A DNA stretch of 64,000 nucleotides. Origin: an uncultured Synergistales bacterium (GTDB lineage Bacteria; Synergistota; Synergistia; Synergistales; Aminobacteriaceae). The translations under genes were made by a program, and so were the position numbers. Location: assembly GCA_905234075.1 (NCBI GenBank), contig CAJOGI010000002.1, forward strand, positions 264,142-328,141, written 5' to 3'. Below are positions 61,466-64,000 of the stretch, piece after piece; position 1 is the stretch's first letter, and every line of letters begins with the position of its first letter. The notes below the pieces were generated by a model. It ran no database searches and had not been told where the DNA came from. It was given only the letters and a program-made list of their open reading frames with translations.

Positions 61466-61508
61466 CCGCAGGGCTTTTAATTTTAAGTTCTGCGGATTTT
61501 TTATTTTT
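61466..61508 (+). terminator. Terminator after icd
   Basis: CCGCAG (61466-61471) pairs with CTGCGG (61490-61495) with further inner pairing, followed by ATTTTTTATTTTTT. Confidence 0.8.
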
Positions 61509-61530
61509 TGTGGAGGCTTTTTGATTTATC

Positions 61531-61815
61531 ATGGAAGAAATGATTTTAGAGAAAGAAAAAATTGACTGGGGACGCGCTCCTGCCGACACGCCGGTGTGCA
61601 TTGAGAAAGAAGTTTATTTGCGCGACATCGTTCAGACAATTCTTGACGGCTTTGAAACCCCCGAAGAGGTCATGGAAGAACTTTCACTCACTGCTGAAGA
61701 CGCAGGCTCCGAAGAAATTCCGGCAATCTTGGATATTTTTGTGCCGGTCATTAATGCTTGGAAGTCAGGCTCGTGCGGAATGGGCTGCGCAGGCTGCACA
61801 GGAAGCTGCCACTAA
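61531..61815 (+). CDS. Small protein with Cys-rich C terminus
   Basis: 94 residues, family not recognised. The acidic middle VYLRDIVQTILDGFETPEEV resembles the helix of BFD-type [2Fe-2S] or DUF1858-like small proteins. The end GSCGMGCAGCTGSCH has four Cys in close C-x3-C-x2-C-x3-C spacing, suggesting metal or cluster binding. TGGAGG precedes ATG 61531. Located after the icd terminator, so probably its own unit. Confidence 0.7.
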   Translation: MEEMILEKEKIDWGRAPADTPVCIEKEVYLRDIVQTILDGFETPEEVMEELSLTAEDAGSEEIPAILDIFVPVINAWKSGSCGMGCAGCTGSCH

Positions 61816-61840
61816 TTTCAGGCAGGAGAGCTAGGAGTTA

Positions 61841-61962
61841 TTGAAAAGATATAACCCCCTCGCCCTTGTCAGGGGGCGCAAGAAATTCGCGTATCAAAAG
61901 CATTTCTCTTGCCGCCCCTGTTAAGGGGAGGTAGCCTGCCAAAAGCAGGACGGAGGGGTTAT
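61841..61962 (+). repeat. Palindromic intergenic repeat, copy 2
   Basis: Begins TTGAAAAGATATAACCCCCT as copy 1 does and ends GGAGGGGTTAT. The terminal inverted repeats match copy 1 (61850-61858 and 61955-61962); the interior differs but keeps the CCTTGTCAGGGGG block and a GCAAGAAA/TTTCTCTTGC hairpin. No gene inside. Confidence 0.8.
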
Positions 61963-62029
61963 GAATTGTATGATAAAATACTTTCAAGTAGTTCTAAAGT
62001 AGTTCTAAAAAATTCAGGAAGAGATAATT

Positions 62030-62110
62030 TTGGGGACTACAATGGGCACTACAAAAACTTCAAAAATTTTTAGCTTTCATAAAATTTTACGACAATAAAT
62101 TTTTTTCTAA
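62030..62110 (-). repeat. Dispersed AT-rich intergenic repeat, copy E (diverged, inverted)
   Basis: On the minus strand GTAAAATTTTATGAAAGC and AAAAATTTTTGAAGTTTTTGTAGTG align with copy C and D; the TGTANN tail is diverged. The direct duplication AAGTAGTTCTAAAGTAGTTC is at 61985-62005. Between 61816 and 62173 the sequence holds only this and palindromic repeat copy 2. Confidence 0.5.
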
Positions 62111-62173
62111 TGTGTGAAATTTTTTTCTGCGTCATTGAAAATTTTTTTTGCTGCAATTTTTCAAGTTCATTCA

Positions 62174-63292
62174 CTATAAAGACAATACGACTTGCGCCCA
62201 AAACTCCGCCGCATTGCAATCTCCCATTAATTTTTTTCCTTTGCTTAAAGCTAAATCAATTTCTTGTTTTTTTTCGGGATCGTTCAAATAATTTTCAAGC
62301 TCATTCAAAATTTTTTCCGGCATTGCATTTTCGCATAAAAGTTCAGGATAAACTTCGCGCCCCGTTAAAATATTAGGGATAGAAATATCTTTTACATGAA
62401 CAAGTTTTTTTAATATCATGTAATTTATTTTTTTCATGTTATAAATCACAACCATGAATCGCTTTAATAACATTGCCTCAACCGCTACGGTCCCCGACAC
62501 CCCTGCAACGGCAAGCGACCCCAGCATTAATTCGCGCCCTTCGCCTTCCCAGTATTCAAAGCCGGAATTTCTGACGCGCTCCCGTAATTCGTCCGCTAAA
62601 TCTTCGCTCAAGCCCGGCGCGATCGAGAACACCGGTAAATAATTTTTCTCTCTCAATAATTTTGCAGTATTCAATAAAATTTCTAAATGAAAATCAATAT
62701 CATAACGTCGGCTCCCTGCCATGAGGGCAATAATTTTTTTATCGGCAAATCTTTTTTTGAAGTCATCAGAAATTTTCACGCCCTCTAAATCATGAACTAA
62801 AGGGTGAGCCTTCCATTTTGAATTAACTCCGTGATTGATTAAAAATTCATGCTCGAAATAAAATAACGGCAGGCATAAATCAAAATCGCGCTTGAGATTT
62901 TTCACGCGCCCTGCTCTCCATGCCCACACGGTCGGAGGAATGAGAAAAATAATTTTTCCATCGTAACCTTTTTTTCTCAATGACTTAGCGAGCATTAAAT
63001 GAAAGTCGGGACTGTCGATTAATACAACCGCGTCGGGCTTTGATTTAATAATTTCGTTCGTGATATTTTTTTTGAGGCGGAAAATTTTTGGTATAGCCGG
63101 TATTATTTCAAGAATACCCATGAGCTTTAATTCTTCGTAGCTCCATTTAGCAAAGCCGCCGGATTTTTCACCGTTAGGGCCAAGCATACCCCAAAGTTTT
63201 ATATTTGCGTCAATCTTCAAAATTTCTCTGATGAAGCCCCCTGCGTAAATATCGCCGGAGACTTCACCGCATGAGACAAAAATATTTTTCAT
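62174..63292 (-). CDS. lpxB: Lipid-A-disaccharide synthase
   Basis: 372 residues, GT-B glycosyltransferase (family GT19) that joins UDP-2,3-diacylglucosamine and lipid X at the inner membrane. Visible landmarks are SCGEVSGDIYAGGFI (about 7-21), VVLIDSPDFHLMLAKSL, IFLIPPTVWAWRAGRVK (about 118-134), LMAGSRRYDI and the AVAGVSGTVAVEAMLL donor site. Shows that the organism makes lipid A. Overlaps the upstream symporter gene by four bases (ATGA). Confidence 0.93.
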   Translation of the reverse strand: MKNIFVSCGEVSGDIYAGGFIREILKIDANIKLWGMLGPNGEKSGGFAKWSYEELKLMGILEIIPAIPKIFRLKKNITNEIIKSKPDAVVLIDSPDFHLMLAKSLRKKGYDGKIIFLIPPTVWAWRAGRVKNLKRDFDLCLPLFYFEHEFLINHGVNSKWKAHPLVHDLEGVKISDDFKKRFADKKIIALMAGSRRYDIDFHLEILLNTAKLLREKNYLPVFSIAPGLSEDLADELRERVRNSGFEYWEGEGRELMLGSLAVAGVSGTVAVEAMLLKRFMVVIYNMKKINYMILKKLVHVKDISIPNILTGREVYPELLCENAMPEKILNELENYLNDPEKKQEIDLALSKGKKLMGDCNAAEFWAQVVLSL

Positions 63293-64000
63293 GAATTATA
63301 TTTTTTAATGTCAAATTCATTTTCGCTTTTCGCAACAATAAGCGTTGATATTAAAACAAACATTACCATTGAGGTAGTGTGCGCTATGTCCGTAAAAGGG
63401 TCAACGACTGCAACAACGGATAAACCGTCCATAGGACAGCCTGCAAGAACGAGAAGTGATGACATACTTATAAGTCCTATGCCGGGAATACCGGGCATAG
63501 CTATTGGCAAAAAAATTGAGTAAAATCCTATTAAAAATATTTGTGATAACTTTACTTCAATTCCGTAGCTGTTGGCTATCGAGAGAGTTAATACAGATAA
63601 AAATAAGCAGAAACAGTTTTTGCATGTAATTGTCCCTAAAGGAACTAAAAACGAATACATTTTTTCTGAAATTCCCAATTTTTGAGCTGTCTTCATTTCA
63701 TCAGGTATTGCTGCAGCAGTTGAACATGTTGCGGCAGCATTTATTATTGATGAAAGAGATTTTTTGAACATCGTACCGGGATTAAGACGGGCAATGAAAA
63801 TAATCATCAAGTAATATGTAAACCATATTAATAGATTTGAAGCAGCAAATGCCAATAATATTCCCAGCAATAAGAACAGAGTTTTAGCTCCTGTTGAAAT
63901 AAACATTGACGTTATTGAGCAAAACACGAGCAGCGGCATGAGATGCAAAAAAATCTCCATAATTTTTGCAAAAAGTTTATTAACTTCATCGAATACCGAC
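63289..64000 (-). CDS. Dicarboxylate/amino acid:cation symporter (DAACS), N terminus outside the window
   Basis: About 237 C-terminal residues; the frame continues to the right edge in codons VFDEVNKLFAKIMEIF, so ATG 63960 is not the true start. DAACS landmarks are NAAATCSTAAAIP (the Ser-rich hairpin 1), VPLGTITCKNC where the family has G-x-T-x-N-M-D-G, PGIPGIGL and VDPFTDIAHTTSMV. The Asn-Met-Asp triplet that helps bind sodium is replaced by Cys-Lys-Asn, which may alter coupling. Likely imports acidic amino acids or dicarboxylates, or serine/threonine. Confidence 0.82.
   Translation of the reverse strand, partial: SVFDEVNKLFAKIMEIFLHLMPLLVFCSITSMFISTGAKTLFLLLGILLAFAASNLLIWFTYYLMIIFIARLNPGTMFKKSLSSIINAAATCSTAAAIPDEMKTAQKLGISEKMYSFLVPLGTITCKNCFCLFLSVLTLSIANSYGIEVKLSQIFLIGFYSIFLPIAMPGIPGIGLISMSSLLVLAGCPMDGLSVVAVVDPFTDIAHTTSMVMFVLISTLIVAKSENEFDIKKYNS

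Noticed and set aside
640..62110. A short conserved protein encoded by the AT-rich repeat (frame through the TGTANN block giving alternating Val residues).
   Set aside because: Four of five copies contain a stop at the same place and frames around it do not stay open; the nucleotide repeat explains the similarity.
1..64000. CRISPR arrays, prophage or insertion-sequence transposase genes.
   Set aside because: No regularly spaced direct repeats of CRISPR type, no phage structural or integrase genes and no transposase ORF were seen.

Overview
The window looks like a chromosomal segment of an AT-rich, motile, diderm bacterium of the phylum Synergistota. Three kinds of evidence point there: Synergist-CTERM-type tails (Ser/Gly-rich, Cys, hydrophobic stretch, Lys run) near 41120-41210 and 54741-54815; an outer-membrane gene (lpxB) together with flagellar P- and L-ring genes (flgI, flgH); and an amino-acid-fermenting gene set. 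The species is not identifiable from the sequence alone.

Layout. 1-1390: end of an AEC transporter, cspA and an exported flavodoxin. 1585-7771 (+): a tight run of DUF1015, DMT transporter, DUF3084, coiled-coil protein, rnhA, comF-like and murJ. 7908-16791 (-): mreBCD, an MBL hydrolase, dtd, rel, recJ, tadA and a YhcH-like gene. 17081: tRNA-Val. 17289-19469 (+): flgH-flgI-flgJ. 19473-22212: a metallophosphoesterase and an RqcH-type NFACT protein. 22228-28004 (-): two very large flagellins flanking flaG. The second flagellin has a long GC-rich leader with a sigma28-like promoter and two candidate CsrA sites. 28439-32205 (+): dnaN-recF and rarA.

The metabolic centrepiece is 32200-40166 (-), an apparently complete D-proline reductase operon: prdA, a small protein, prdB with an in-frame UGA (selenocysteine) and a following SECIS-like hairpin, prdC, prdD, two tandem prdE copies, and selB overlapping the last prdE. 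About 2 kb further on lie more proline functions: a trans-editing ProX next to an editing-domain-less prolyl-tRNA synthetase, a second YbaK-like protein, a TauE/SafE permease, proline racemase (prdF), an APC permease and a divergent LysR regulator (41318-50750). Together they outline L-proline uptake, racemisation to D-proline and reductive ring cleavage (Stickland acceptor branch), with the Sec-decoding factor co-transcribed with its client.

50929-64000: rhaD, a broken MACPF-like surface protein, larE, 2-keto-3-deoxygluconate kinase, flgBC, aconitase and isocitrate dehydrogenase (the 2-oxoglutarate-forming arm), a Cys-rich small protein, lpxB and the end of a DAACS symporter. At least three surface-protein genes are decayed. 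Intergenic DNA carries three families of dispersed repeats: an approximately 110-bp AT-rich element, an approximately 115-bp CCCCTC-bounded palindromic element, and TAGGAGT-like heptamer arrays that often double as Shine-Dalgarno sequences.
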